Positions 22,171-33,365 of a stretch of 64,000 nt of DNA are shown here, in pieces (the first letter of the stretch is position 1; the number at the start of each line of letters is the position of its first letter). A model generated the notes under the pieces. The model was given only the letters and a program-made list of their open reading frames with translations. It made no database searches and was not told the origin of the DNA. Made by a program: the position numbers and the translations under genes. The stretch is from Diploptera punctata (lineage: Eukaryota; Arthropoda; Insecta; Blattodea; Blaberidae): contig JASPKZ010003844.1 in NCBI GenBank assembly GCA_030220185.1, positions 2,926,501 to 2,990,500 on the forward strand, given 5' to 3'.

Positions 22171-22552
22171 ACCACAAGGTGCCCAAGCTGAGCAAAACAT
22201 TTCTTCCACTTACTTGTGTTTTGCACTCTTTTAACTTTACTATCTAACCTCTCTTGGTTAACTCTTGTTTTTTTCGACCCCGACGCTATTAGGGCATCCG
22301 AGGGCTAGGGAGTCTTTCCTTTCTTCCATTTCTTCTTTCCTTTATTTTCTTTTCTTCTCCAGAAAAGCCTGACCAGAGGCTATAAGATGGCAGCCCCATC
22401 ACTGGTCTTGCCTTCCTTTGGCCAGCAACCAATCGAAGGGACTATTATTATGCTTTCAAGTCTTATACGAGAATTTCCCGGAACGCTGGAGGGAAAATTT
22501 TCTATAGGATCGTAACAGGCCTTGGCCTAATACTTGGAAGGAAGAAGAAGAT
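22171..22552 (+). mobile_element. Dispersed repeat K, copy 1
   Basis: About 380 bp, nearly identical to 59509-59875. It contains cttcctttggccagcaacc, then aggatcgtaacaggccttgg, and ends aaggaagaagaag. The GAA tail and absence of a tRNA-like head suggest the 3' end of a LINE. Copy 1 has cggaacgctggagg where copy 2 has cataagg. Confidence 0.75.
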
Positions 22553-22655
22553 ATAATTTTAGTTTAACATGTTTTTGAGAGAAATTGGGAAGACAGACTC
22601 ATAATTGTGTGTGTTGAACCTCTATTTAATTTATTTGTGAACACCCTAAAGATCA

Positions 22656-23195
22656 TAATAGCTAAGGGCGGTTCTCGCAAATTGTTTTCTGAGCTCGTTG
22701 GTGTTATATTTCCATTATTGCATGCCGTAAATATATTTACAGTATCTTAACCGTGAGAGAGCACTGGTGGTAATGTTGATGTTTGCGATAACAAAATAAA
22801 TACTTGTATTAGATAGGATAGTTAGCAATGAGCCGGGTTGGCAGCATTGTGTGGAATGAACGATCAATAGGGCCAGACTCATAACACCTACACTGCCGCA
22901 TCATCAAAGGAAACAAATTACATGCGTAAAAACCTCATCGCTACTGTATAGAAGAGCACAATGGGGGAGAATAGATGCGGAAATTAAATTAGCAAGTCTT
23001 TTCAGTGAATTGATGAAGGGACCTTTGCAAAATGTAATGAAATATGGTTCAATTTTTCAGCGATGTTTCGAAAACCTGTGCATTATAAGAAATATCTAAA
23101 TACTAATTTTGCAGTGAATGAAATATGAAAGTCAGATAACATTTTTCTTAATGTTTCTTCGATGATGGTTTATTAAAACTATGAGACTAAATGAA
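22656..23195. other. No gene recognised
   Basis: Anonymous sequence. The piece at 22830-22990 is less AT-rich, but no frame stands out. Confidence 0.45.
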
Positions 23196-23196
23196 A

Positions 23197-23198
<2 letters not shown>

Positions 23199-23261
<63 letters not shown>

Positions 23262-23519
23262 TTTAATTTGACTGCGATGGGCAGGACATGTTGCGCGTAT
23301 GGGGAATGAAAGAATTTCATGGAAGCTTCTTGTAGGAAAGCCAGAGGGAAAACGTCCAGTTGGTAGACCAAGAATGAGGTTGGACAATAACATTAACTAT
23401 AATTTGAGGGAAGTAGATTAAACAGGGAATGATTGGAAAGTATTAACTCAGGATAGGGATGTATGGAGAGCTTATGTCCGCGCGGCCATGAACCTATGGG
23501 TTCGATAGTGCCAGTGAGT
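23199..23519 (+). mobile_element. LINE-A copy 4 behind an (ATT)n tract
   Basis: 23199-23263 is an (ATT)n run. From 23275 the plus strand reads the LINE-A tail: LLVGKPEGKRPVGRPRMR, stops, then the terminal gcggccatgaacctatgggt. It is one of the best preserved LINE-A 3' ends. A second (AAT/ATT)n block follows at 23589-23645. Confidence 0.8.
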
Positions 23520-23584
23520 AAGTATTATATTTTAATTTTGAATAATACTTCAACGGAACTGTATCATGAATTTTATTAATGTTG

Positions 23585-23622
<38 letters not shown>

Positions 23623-23765
23623 CATTATTATTATTATTATTTTATTGTATTTGAAAGTAGACCTGTATACCTTTGTTGGTTATTTTTTTAATGAACTTGT
23701 AAATGAGGCGCACACACACACATTCGTATTACTATAATGAAGTATTCCAATGTTGAGCCATTGCT

Positions 23766-24035
23766 TCTCCTTTGTCAGGAGCCACTAGACCAAGTTAATT
23801 TTGTTACCTTATTTGCTCATAGATGTCATGAATGGCAAGCGGTCAACACACCAACTCAAAGAGACATCTAGCAGGCAAATAAGGTATTACTAGGACGTTG
23901 AAGTCGGTAAATTTTGCTTAGAGGTCTTTTTATTCGGGCTTAAGGATCTTTCACGAACTTGAGAATATTCAGTCTCGGGATCCACGGCTTAAAGTCCCTT
24001 TCGGAGGACTTGCACTTTGGATTTTCCCAAAAATC
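23766..24035 (-). mobile_element. SINE S2, truncated and diverged
   Basis: The reverse complement has ggatttttgggaaaatcc, then agtcctccgaaagggactt and gcccgaataaaaagacc. The tRNA-like head is missing. Confidence 0.7.
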
Positions 24036-24185
24036 CATGCATGTATATTAATTTCGGAGTGCTATAAATGTTTGATCATATTTCGTCTAGGATATTTGTA
24101 TGTATTCCAGTAGATTGTGTACATTCGTTATTATCTTCTGTAAAGTGATACTAATATTAATTTAAATTATTATAAAATAATATCC

Positions 24186-24457
24186 ACAGCTGTGTCCTTG
24201 GGATAACGTTGTTACCTTTTACCTCTCGGGACAAGTTTTCCGAATTAAGTTTTTTCGAGTTTTTTTCTTCCCTGTAAGACAAATGTCGGAAAACTTTAGG
24301 GGTCAAACAGTCCCGGAGCATCATTTGGCAATCATTATCTTTCTCTCATATTTGTCTTCTTTAGTATGAATGTATGAGTGAATTGTGTGTCTTGTCTTAA
24401 ATGATGGTGCTGTCTCGGATGTGGCATCGTATTGAGCTGATCCCTCTTTCGGGCTGC
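24186..24457 (+). mobile_element. SINE S1b fragment
   Basis: Contains gtaagacaaatgtcgg, agtatgaatgtatgagtg and attgagctgatccctc, matching 33455-33850. The 3' end is cut where LINE-A copy 5 begins. Confidence 0.65.
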
Positions 24458-24558
24458 CCCTCCACCTCTTTCATCCCCCATACGTACTATACGTCCTGTC
24501 CAACGCAGTCGACGAGACTTAACTGTTCTTATTATATCTGGCTTCCTATACTGTACAT

Positions 24559-24851
24559 GCACGCCGTAGCGTAGTGGTTAAGGCACTGAGCTACAAGCCG
24601 GAGGGTCGAGGGTTCAAGTCCCGTTGGGGTCAGGATTTTTAAACTGACCCAAACCCTCTGGCGGCACTATGGCCCTGGGGTCGACTCAGCTTCTAACGGA
24701 AATGAGTACCAGACGCTTGTTCTGGGGGTAAAGGCGGCCGTCACGCAGGGTTGACAACCCGGCTGACAAAAAGTGCCGATTGTCTAGAAAAAGTGGGAGC
24801 TTTAACCTCCTACTACCCCAAGGGCCTCCGGGCCTGTTGTGGGATCACTTT
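24559..24851 (+). mobile_element. SINE S3, 12-bp target duplication
   Basis: The head has gccgtagcgtagtggttaag (A box) and gggttcaagtcccg (B box). It ends tgttgtgggatcactttt. The duplication tatactgtacat lies at 24547-24558 and 24852-24863. Same family as 20932-21246. Confidence 0.9.
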
Positions 24852-24987
24852 TATACTGTACATATCATGTAGCTCACTATTATTTAATTTTCTCTATTCA
24901 CCTGTCTGCATCTCTTTTTGGCCCAAAAAATTTCCTAAGAACATTATTCTCAAATACTTATAATCTTCTTTCCTCCCTTAAAGTAAG

Positions 24988-25163
24988 CTACAAACAGTTG
25001 GAGTATACATCATCGTAAACAATCAACGAGTAGCAGAGGCTCAACCTGCCGATGATCGAAGTTAACTTCCGAAAGCGCTCCAGTTAATTTTATATACACC
25101 ATTTTAACAAAGTTGAGGACGACGGCATCTGCCAAAAGGTACATTTTAATGTTTAACTTTTAT
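24988..25163. mobile_element. 176-bp insertion of unknown type, 11-bp target duplication
   Basis: cttaaagtaag at 24977-24987 is repeated at 25164-25174. The insert has no tRNA-like boxes, no poly(A) and no terminal inverted repeats. It contains gaagttaacttccgaaagcg, a small hairpin, and gaggacgacggcatctgcc. That composition recalls the untranslated repeats of Penelope-like elements, but this is only a guess. Confidence 0.6.
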
Positions 25164-25312
25164 CTTAAAGTAAGAATTCATGTTTCACATCCGTATAATA
25201 TAACTGGGAGAATAACATTTTATACATTTTCAGTTTAACGTTTTTTGAAAGGAGTTGGGACGATAAGAGTCCCTGTAATGCATAATAGTATGCATTTCTA
25301 GAATTGATTTTT

Positions 25313-26702
25313 AATAGGCCTAATCTAGGCTCGCCTAAAATACACATTGCTCATTTGATTATGCAATGCATTAAAATTATATTTGGATATAAGTTAAAAA
25401 ATTAAGGAAATAACATAAAAAATAGACATCTATGTAACCCGCAAGCGGTATTCATTACTAATAGATTCATTAAATATTTTGCATATTATTATTATAAATC
25501 TTAATTATAGTTGGATTAATAAAGTTTTTTTTTAAAGGGGGTAGATTAGAATTTGAATTGGAATATATATAAATTGCAATCTTAATTGATTGCATTAGAA
25601 GGCATATTTCATATATATCCATTACTTCTTTTTAGTTAAGAAGCCTTAATTTTGTATTTTATGGAGGTTTAAAGATGTGACATGATTTTGAGTTGCTGGG
25701 ACCGTATTCTGAAGAGAAACCTTTATTTTCAATAATTTATTCGTAGTTGAATGAAACAACTTTTATAAGATTGAAACAGATATAATGGATTTATTAAAAA
25801 GTTCAGGGTTCTAGAAATTTGTAAAAGCTGTACAAACTGGCCAATAATGAAACTGTATGAAAAATTACCATCTCTATTTACTTTAACAAGTTTGAAACTG
25901 TCGAAACCACATATACATTACTTAAATGAGGTATATCCTGTTAAAATGTATTCATTAGGAAGTGTGAAGCGAGAGATCTGAGAATATGCTGTTAAGGTTG
26001 GCCCATCGACCGGAAATTTGATTCCCCGAGGTCTGACTAACTGCAGTCTCGGTGTTGCTAGTAATTAAATCCTCCTTCCTCTCTGCTTACCTTCGTATGC
26101 TTTAAGTAAATACAGGCTTGAAATTGTTTCCAATTATTTTCTGTACACTTCACACTTCTGTACTACTTCAAACCGCGGCCTATACATTTTTACAAAGTTA
26201 TTACCGCCATACATTATGTCCGTACATGTAAAATTTCTACAAGTATTTGTAGTACTAGTTCTAGACTTTTCGTGACATGTTCTTTCCCCGACATTGATTT
26301 TTAACTTTTTTAATGTACAACGTATAGCATGAAAATATCAAATATTGGAAATATTTTTTATTTATTTTCTATCACAAATAACTTATGTTAAGTATATAGT
26401 TTAGATTCTTTTAAAAGTTAAATGATGGAGATAGGAAAGAATGAGCATAAGTCTAGTTTCACAAATTTTACGAAATTTTTCTCTACAGATATTTTATCTC
26501 ACTATAGTTCCATAACATTAGGCTATAATGTTTTCCTGAGTTAGATTTTCTCCCATTTTATCCGCACTTCCCGTAATGCAAACAATCTTATAGACTTCAT
26601 ACATTCAGAAGGAGGTAAAATTTCAGATTAAAAAACATAGACTGAGCATGTTCTTTTCCTTGGTGTATTTTAGGATTTCATAAATAAACTTGTTAATTTT
26701 TA
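25313..26702. other. No gene recognised
   Basis: About 1.4 kb of AT-rich anonymous sequence. No frame, RNA or repeat could be supported. Confidence 0.45.
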
Positions 26703-26871
26703 TGATGATCTTGAAGAATATTTTTGGGCTGTTGGCCGTGGTCGTGAGGCTTGTAGTTCCCCGACGTTTCGCCAGAGACTGCGTCTGGCATCATCAAGGG
26801 TTGTCTTGAGACTGGGGAACTACAAGCCTCACGACCATGGCCTACAGCCCGAAAATCTTCAAGATCATCAT
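26703..26871. repeat. Foldback with Penelope-like UTR signature
   Basis: The arms gatgatcttgaag...gtgaggcttgtagttcccc (26703-26761) and ggggaactacaagcctcac... (26814-26871) are inverted copies with few mismatches. The 52-bp loop reads ccgacgtttcgccagagac then ctggcatcatcaaggg. The pairing of a gacgtttcg box with a catcatcagg/aagg box is typical of untranslated regions of Penelope-like elements (family knowledge). Confidence 0.65.
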
Positions 26872-26984
26872 AGCAACTCCGGCCGTGAAAGTCTACATGA
26901 ATACATTGTTAATTTTTATTCTGGGTTCGGGTGTTTTTGTCAAATCAAAAATATTTATTAGCAACATTTTTTTTCATTATAATT

Positions 26985-27387
26985 TCTCAGAAAATAAAGT
27001 TCTTAGGAAGATTTTTGGGCAAAAGAGAGATGAACAGACGGGTGAATAGAGAAGACTACATAATAGTGAGTCACATGATGTATATAGGAAGTCAGATATA
27101 ATAAGAACAGTTAAGTCTCGTAGGCTGCAATGGGCAGGACATGTTGCACGTACGGGGGACGAAAGAGATGTATAAAAGCTTCTGGTAGGAAAACCAGAGG
27201 GAAAACGCTCAGTTGGTAGACCAAGAATGAGGTTGGAGAATAACATCCATGATTTTAGGGAAATAGATTACACAGGGGATGATTGGAAAACATTTCTTCA
27301 GGATAGGGATGTATGGAGAGTTTTATGTCCACGCGGCCATGAACTTACGGGTTCGATAGTGCCAGTGAATGAGTGAGTTAGTTATTT
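26985..27387 (+). mobile_element. LINE-A copy 6
   Basis: Plus-strand translation: NKVLRKIFGQKRDEQTGE, a stop, KSDIIRTVKSRRLQWAG, HVARTGDERDV, then GRPRMRLENNI and IDYTGDDWKTF. It ends at catgaacttacgggttcg. Only a few stops and frameshifts break it, so it is among the younger copies. Confidence 0.85.
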
Positions 27388-29023
27388 CTCATTTAGTGAA
27401 TATGTCTAAGTGATAGGAAGGAAAGTTTTCTCTTGATTTAACCATATTTCGTCACCATTTATTTTTCATCTTGAAAAGCCAACAAACTGAGAAGGCGGAA
27501 AGGATCCGTTCTGATATTATTATATTTATTTAATGTAATTTAAAACTTAATCTCAATTATCGTTTCTATTTTTGCAAAACAAATTACTGTACGCTTTTAG
27601 TATATTTTCAGTTTCTAATTAGTTACTTTTGTTCGTATTGAAGTTTACTTTTTCAAGTAAATTATGGTATTGGATTGCACTCTCTGCTTTATTCCTCCGG
27701 TTAGTAGAAAATATAGAAGTTTAGTTACTTTTTCCATAATTACTTTTAAATATGACTGAACAGTATGTTTCAATACGAAGCTATATTGGATTTCAAAAGA
27801 TTCGACATCATATCAAATGTCAAACTTCATGGCGAAAGAATCGTTATCTCAAGCTTTATAATATAGGGCATACCATAGCGGCGTGCTGTTCATTGAAACA
27901 TATTTACTAGATACAACCCCATTGACGAACTCACCAATCTAAAATGTGTGAGGTGCCCTCGCCTGAAATTTCATTCTGTGCTATCGGCTCGTAGCCCTGT
28001 TCCCGGGTGGGGACCTCCATATTTCTCTCTAATTCTTTGACTCGTCAGGCAGAAACGAATTGTCGCCAAATAAGCTAGGGTTAAGTATTGTAACTCCATC
28101 TCGATAGCCACGAAGGTATTTACTGCCAAGGAGACGTATCTAGTGGTTTCAGCACATTGCACACTAGACGATGCCAGTCATCTTCACCTACTACTACTAT
28201 TATACTGTACTACAACAACTACTACTACAAATAGTGATATGCATAAAAATTAGAGTAATATAATGAAAACATCAATTGTACGTCAAACAAGGAAAATATT
28301 GCGGGGTATGTTGAAAATTTTGGTTCCTGAGTGAGAAAATAATTTTGAAAGAACCTTTTTTTTTATTATTTCTCAAGTTTTGTTTTTGTACTTATCCATA
28401 TTATACTACATTATAATTAGGTTTTGCTCGATTGCTTCTTCTCCATTTAAAATGATATACTTACGTATAATTTTAATGTTTGTTTATATTCTAATCTGTC
28501 AATTTTTTCAAGTATTCTGGTCATATATTGTTAACTTATCATTGCTTTTCTTCATATACGAGTATAAATTCATTAACTCAAGAAAATCGGGAAATATTCT
28601 CTTTAAAATAATCAATCTTGACGCAAGGAATGATAATTAATTAGACCGATGTGTTAAGTTATTTTTATTCTAAATATAGTTATATTCTTATATTACTGTC
28701 CTATATTAATTAAATTTAAACGATTTCCATCTGTGCTATGTAGGCAATTGTGCAGAATATTAGATAAATAATTTAGTAGAATTATTTAGAAGCCAATTTA
28801 ATGACAACTCCTTTAATTTGCGATCAGCATAATTTACTGGATACAGCACAAGCATTTAATACAAGTTATGTACAGGAGCGTTTGAGCAGATAGAATGTAA
28901 ATTCCAATCCTGCTTTCCTCAGTATAGCTGCTATGATACAATTTGAATTTTAAAAAATCAGATGGTACGGTATCTGAGATTTAATCCGCTGTCTGTGTTT
29001 CGGAATGATTAAGTTAATTTTGT
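27388..29023. other. No gene recognised
   Basis: About 1.6 kb of anonymous sequence. The patch at 27930-28180 is less AT-rich and has a 63-codon minus frame (MQCAETTRYVSLAVNTF...) with no recognised motif. An 86-codon plus frame at 28380-28640 is hydrophobic and AT-driven. Neither is supported. Confidence 0.4.
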
Positions 29024-29644
29024 AAGATAAATTAAAATGTTTCATACCTCTCCTCATAATTAATCTTCTAAGTAGATCGCGATTTCAAGACCATTGCGGT
29101 CCCAACCTCAGCACCATCTTGACGAATGATGTTATGTCGATCGGAAGAACCACTTCTCCTTCCCTCTGTTGGTGGACCGATAAATCTCTGGATCAGGTCA
29201 GAATTCGCGGGAATTTCGAAGTTCATAAGTTTTTCTTTGTTTTTCTGAATGTGGATTTTTTTCCCCAAACTGTGAGTTCCTTTTGTTTATCTATTTGTTT
29301 AATTAGACTAGCTTTTGATTCAATTAGGTGTTTTTCGGAACTAGCATGAGCAGTTACTGCTGACTTTTCCACTTCAGTTTTGACATTTCTAAGATATTCT
29401 TTCGCCCTTGTTTTCAAATTTCTTTTTGTTTTTCCTATATAAAACTTCGAAATTCCCGCGAATTCTGACCTGATCCAGAGGTTTATTGGTCCACCAACAG
29501 AGGGAAGAAGAAGAGATTCTTCCGATCGACATAACATCAGTCGTCAAGATGGTACTGAGGATGGGACCGCAATGGCCTTGAAATCACGATCTACTTAGAA
29601 GATTAATTATGAGGAGAGGTATGAATCATTTTAATTTATCTTCA
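29024..29644 (-). mobile_element. Penelope-like element 3' end with inverted duplicate arms
   Basis: 29228-29438 (minus) encodes part of a GIY-YIG nuclease domain: KFYIGKTKRNLKTRAKEYLR, then AVTAHASSEKHLIE and KQKELTVW. After a frameshift near 29250-29262 it continues KIHIQKNKEKLMNFEIPANS to KSRST and a stop near 29068. This is the C-terminal endonuclease of Penelope-like retroelements. The coding end and 3' UTR (29024-29227) are repeated in reverse complement at 29440-29644 with very high identity. The 104-codon frame at 29223-29537 is therefore a chimera whose first ~30 residues come from the antisense arm. The RT domain is absent. Confidence 0.8.
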
Positions 29645-30640
29645 ATTAAATCTCATAGTGATTTATTTCCTATAAAAGTAAAAGTTAATTTTGTGTTCGA
29701 AAATTAAACCTTAAATTTAGTTATCATGTCATCCATACTTGAATTAGCAGAAGTTCGAAAATATAATGTTAGTCTCCAAACCTAATCCACTTAGATTTGA
29801 TCCTCTGAATTAAACTAATTATTCTAATCAGCACAGTTAGGAACAAATTTCTTTAAAAAATCTCACTCTACCTTCAATTGAAATGCCTTATAAAATTAAA
29901 TCCGTTAGCTTAGTGGTGAGAACTTCATTGCGTGAACTTTAAATAGGATTAGAAACTGTAATTTCCCTTTGCTAATAGTTGAATTGGATTAGAGCTCGCC
30001 CCCTTTCCTTCCACCTCACTTCATGGTCCGTTAGTCTCAACCTTTTATCCATCATACAATGTTTCTTTCCATTTTGTTAGAGCAGAGAAAAATGATTTCT
30101 AATCCCTACTGACTTTGAAGTAAATCCCATGTCCATTTGAAAGACTGCGGTGTGTTATTGTTCGAACATTCAATGTGTTCAGCGAAACGTATACCTTACT
30201 GTTTGCTTCAGATAAAGTGATTGCATCATTTGTTCAAAGCGATCGACACAAAGAATAAAAATATATGTAGAGAAATAAGACAGAGAAACTCTATAATTCG
30301 GACACTTCTTGTCATACTTATAGTATTAGTACTCTAGTATCGTAAAATGAATATTAAAGTTGTACTTAATTAAATTTCCATATATGGTACTGTACAATGG
30401 AGTTTCAAAGGGCTCTGACATGGCAAACTCAATTCCGTGGGCGAAAACTTTACACAGATTCAATGCTGCATACCTAATGCTCTCTAATGGACCCTATCTT
30501 CTGCAAGCTTAATACAGTTCACATCTTATAACGTAAGATAGGTATTGATCTTAATTTATTTTTATTTGTGAGTCATGACCTATAGTTAATAATTTTCAGA
30601 ATTATGTATGATTAATTTTTTAACATATATTTGATCCGTA
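29645..30640. other. No gene recognised; faint tRNA-like patch
   Basis: At about 29880-29925 ccgttagcttagtggtgag looks like an A box but no matching T arm follows. Otherwise anonymous. Confidence 0.4.
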
Positions 30641-30641
30641 A

Positions 30642-31037
30642 CGGCCGCGTGGACTAGTGGTTATGCTCCTTGCCTCTGGTCCCGAGGGTCGCGGGTTCAA
30701 ACCCGGCCGGGGAGATGGATTTTTTTAGGATGGAAAAATTTAAGGAGCAAGTCCTCCGAGAGGGACTTTAAGCCGTGGGTCCCGAGTCTGAAGATTTTCA
30801 GGCTCGTAAAAGATCCTTAGGCCTGAATGAAAAGGCATCTAAGCAAAATTTACCGAATTTTCCCGTCCTAGTACTACCTTGGTTTCCTAGATGTCAGTAT
30901 GAGGCGGAACGCTGACCACGGACCACTCAAATGATATATATACGAAAACAAGTGTAACTAAATTAATATGGCTCAAATTCTTCCCTGTAGGGCGAGAGCG
31001 CCTAAATCTCTGTTAAGGGAAACATGGGCTTAAAAGA
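30642..31037 (+). mobile_element. SINE S2, full length
   Basis: Head ggactagtggttatgctcc, B box ggttcaaaccc, body taagccgtgggtcccgagtc, tail aacatgggcttaaaag. Closest to the copy at 3287. Confidence 0.85.
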
Positions 31038-31335
31038 TTAGAAGACAAGATTGATCCGTCTGAATTCGTTAGAGTCCCTACCTTCTACTCCTACGATGCC
31101 TCGATTCCGCCGAGGCATGGGAAGATTTTTTGTTGTGGTATTTGAGTATTTTCTTCAAATCGAAAACATTTATTGGCTACATTATTGAGATTAGAATTCA
31201 TTGTACGTTTGTTCTTCTGGTTTGCATGTTTAACATTGAGGGAAAGGTAAAAAAGATAAAATAAAACAATTAAAACGTAGAAAATTAATGAAGATATGGT
31301 AAATAAAAATACATATTACTATTCTAAGTAAAGTA

Positions 31336-31668
31336 AACGATCTCTTCGTGTCCGGCGTAATTCCAGGTCGAGATATGAAATGAAATAATGTTCCTATTTA
31401 TCGGAGGTCTGTGATATGGGATGATACCAGCTGAACAGACCTGTCACTCTTTCAGAGGGTCAGAAAATGGAATGAATAGATGAGACGAGTATGGAGAAGT
31501 GATGGAATGAAGTTGGCAATGGAAAAAAGGGAGAAACCCGGGTAAAAAAACTTGCTATAGGTCCGATTCGCCTATCATGATCCTCACATTGAGTGACCGA
31601 GGCATGAATTTGAATCCCAGAGATGGAGGGCGAGGGTCTATTCCGTTGCTCCACGTAGCTGTCATATG
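31336..31668 (-). mobile_element. SINE-like repeat S5, second copy
   Basis: The reverse complement shares tctccatactcgtctcatc and cacagacctccgataaat with 4076-4400. The head (cctcggtcactcaatg) is decayed. Confidence 0.6.
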
Positions 31669-31689
31669 TTATTAATCCATTTATTTTAA

Positions 31690-32405
31690 TTGAATTGAAT
31701 CGGTAATGTATTTTGATACATTAAATAAATATGACAATAAATATTCTTCTATCTTCGGATTTTTACAGCTGCTGCCGTCTTCCGTGCCAAACTTCCAAAG
31801 CCTACGATCTTGGGCATCTTCAATGCTTAGCCCTCTTGCTTGCATTAATGTCTTCATGTTTTCCTTCCATGTTAACTTCGGTCTCCCTCTCTTCCTCCTT
31901 CTGGTCGGATGCCATTGATATAGTTGCTTTGGCCATCGCTCATCTTCCATTCTTAAAACCAGTTTAATTCCTTCTCCTCAATTCTTTCAATTATGATCTC
32001 TTCTGCTTCCATTATATTTCTAATTTCCTTATTTGTGACATGTTCTAAATTTGACTTTCTGGTACTTCTGCGTAAATAATTCATTTCTAGAGCTATTAGT
32101 TTATACTTGCAGTACTTATTGATAGTCCATACCTCACTTCCATACATTGCAACAGATTCCACCAATGTTTTACCAATATATTTTTTTTGTGTCTTTCCAA
32201 ATATGCTTATCCCACCATATGGAATTTAACGATGATATTATTTTGCTACTCAATTCAATTCTATGTTTTATATTATCTTTGCCTATGCCTTCAATGTTAA
32301 CCATAATTATTCCCAAATATTTAGTTTGTTTCACTTGCTTTATTTGGATTCCTTCCTCCAATATTAAATTTTCTCTTTCATTGCTATTTATTGCCAGATA
32401 TTCTG
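31690..32405 (-). mobile_element. LINE-B reverse transcriptase C-terminal region, frameshifted
   Basis: Three minus-strand frames follow in element order. 32170-32361 has QVKQTKYLGIIM and SLNSIWWDKH. 31953-32165 has ESVAMYGSEVWTINKYCKYK. 31681-31950 has RRRKRGRPKLTWKENM and ARGLSIEDAQDRRLWKFG. They form the post-palm C-terminal part of a non-LTR RT with two frame breaks. The RKRGRPK core matches an AT-hook. Confidence 0.8.
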
Positions 32406-32789
32406 TTTATTGTAAATTTACTGTGAGGCAATACATATTCTTACCAATTCAAATAAAAATAGAAAGGTGATATATTTTGTAATTCTCCTTGTTTTCGTCG
32501 ATTTTGCCATTTTTAAATAAAATAAAGTCATAAAACAATTTGGCATGATAATATCTCCAGACAAAGCTAAAGTGATGACATTTTTAAAAGTATTAAATCT
32601 CATTAGAAGCAAAATTCTATTCGAAAACGTGATTTCAAAACAGTAAGCTCCTATGACTATTTGGTATGTAATATTTCCTATGAAACAGAGAAAGTTGTAA
32701 AAAAATACCAATTTTTTTGCAAATAAGTTCTACTCTAAAACTAAATCTAGTACAAAAACATTCCACAATAATATTACGCAAAACTCGTC
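32406..32789. other. No gene recognised
   Basis: A 97-codon minus frame (32418-32711) has hydrophobic AT-driven content and no motif. I do not call it. Confidence 0.4.
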
Positions 32790-33150
32790 CACTACCAACG
32801 TTTCAGTTTACGGCGTGATTTTGATTCTAAAACGATAGGACTTCTGAAATGAGACAAGAGTATCAACGACGAACTGCCTATGTAAGTTACACTTCTCGAC
32901 CATAAGAGGAATGACGTGATATTACAAAAACTCAATATGCAAATACTCAAGGAGAAAATCTCCACAAACAGAGATAAATATTTTCAACATGGCAGAGACG
33001 TCCGTTAGAACATTTCAATAAATGCTCCACTATCACTCCTAGGGATGGCGGGCGACCGGGACGAACACAAAAACAACTTCTGGATCCCATCTAGCTGTAC
33101 TCTAAAGGGTAAACAGTGACCAAATTTCGTGGATGTAGTATGATGATAAT
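32790..33150 (+). mobile_element. LINE-C-like RT C-terminal remnant
   Basis: Across frames the plus strand gives NVSVYGVILI, LDHKRNDVILQKLNMQILK-like text and TSVRTFQ, then GWRATGTNTKTTSG. It ends tgaccaaatttcgtggatg, the same 3' end (ggcctaaattcgtgaatg) that closes LINE-C at 41290. Heavily decayed. Confidence 0.55.
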
Positions 33151-33365
33151 GATCCTTCTATTTTATTCCTTAAAAACATTTAGCATGTTTATTTAGGATA
33201 GAATTGTAACACTGCCCTATCCAACTTACCTAATTTACTTAATTATATATTTAATCAGGAAGGATAGAACAATCAGAAAAAAAAAACTTTTGTTGTTTTC
33301 AAAATATGCTGAAAATGAAAATTTTACGAAAAAATATGATGTTGCTGAAGAGAAAACTGATATTA

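Larger units (their letters stand above)
20737..22655 (-). mobile_element. LINE-A copy 3, broken by at least four later insertions
   Basis: LINE-A pieces on the minus strand lie at 20737-20931 (3' end, from catgggcgagcaaacataag), 21404-21704 (with GHVARTRNERKTWKL) and 22553-22655 (from tttagtttaacatg). Between them lie SINE S3 (20932-21246), a LINE-D-like tail (21247-21403), the LINE-J 3' UTR (21705-22170) and repeat K (22171-22552). Near 20885-20931 and 21415-21445 a ~30-bp piece (cttcctacaataag) is duplicated. It may be a long target duplication or local rearrangement. Confidence 0.75.
24458..25312 (-). mobile_element. LINE-A copy 5 with two precisely bounded insertions
   Basis: LINE-A sequence on the minus strand runs 24458-24558, 24852-24987 and 25164-25312. 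It codes for fragments such as KPDIIRTVKSRRLRWTG and RNAYYYALQGLLSSQLLSKN. SINE S3 interrupts it at 24559-24851, and a 176-bp element of unknown type at 24988-25163. Removing both restores an uninterrupted match to the other LINE-A copies. Confidence 0.85.

Noticed and set aside
27971..28162. 63-codon minus frame in a less AT-rich patch
   Set aside because: No motif and no splice sites convincing enough to call an exon.
29223..29537. 104-codon minus frame taken as one protein
   Set aside because: Its first ~30 residues come from the inverted arm read antisense; only the later part is genuine GIY-YIG coding.
29880..29960. tRNA gene
   Set aside because: An A-box-like stretch is present, but no T arm or acceptor pairing could be found.
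32418..32711. 97-codon minus frame
   Set aside because: Composition follows AT-rich DNA; no motif and no supporting context.
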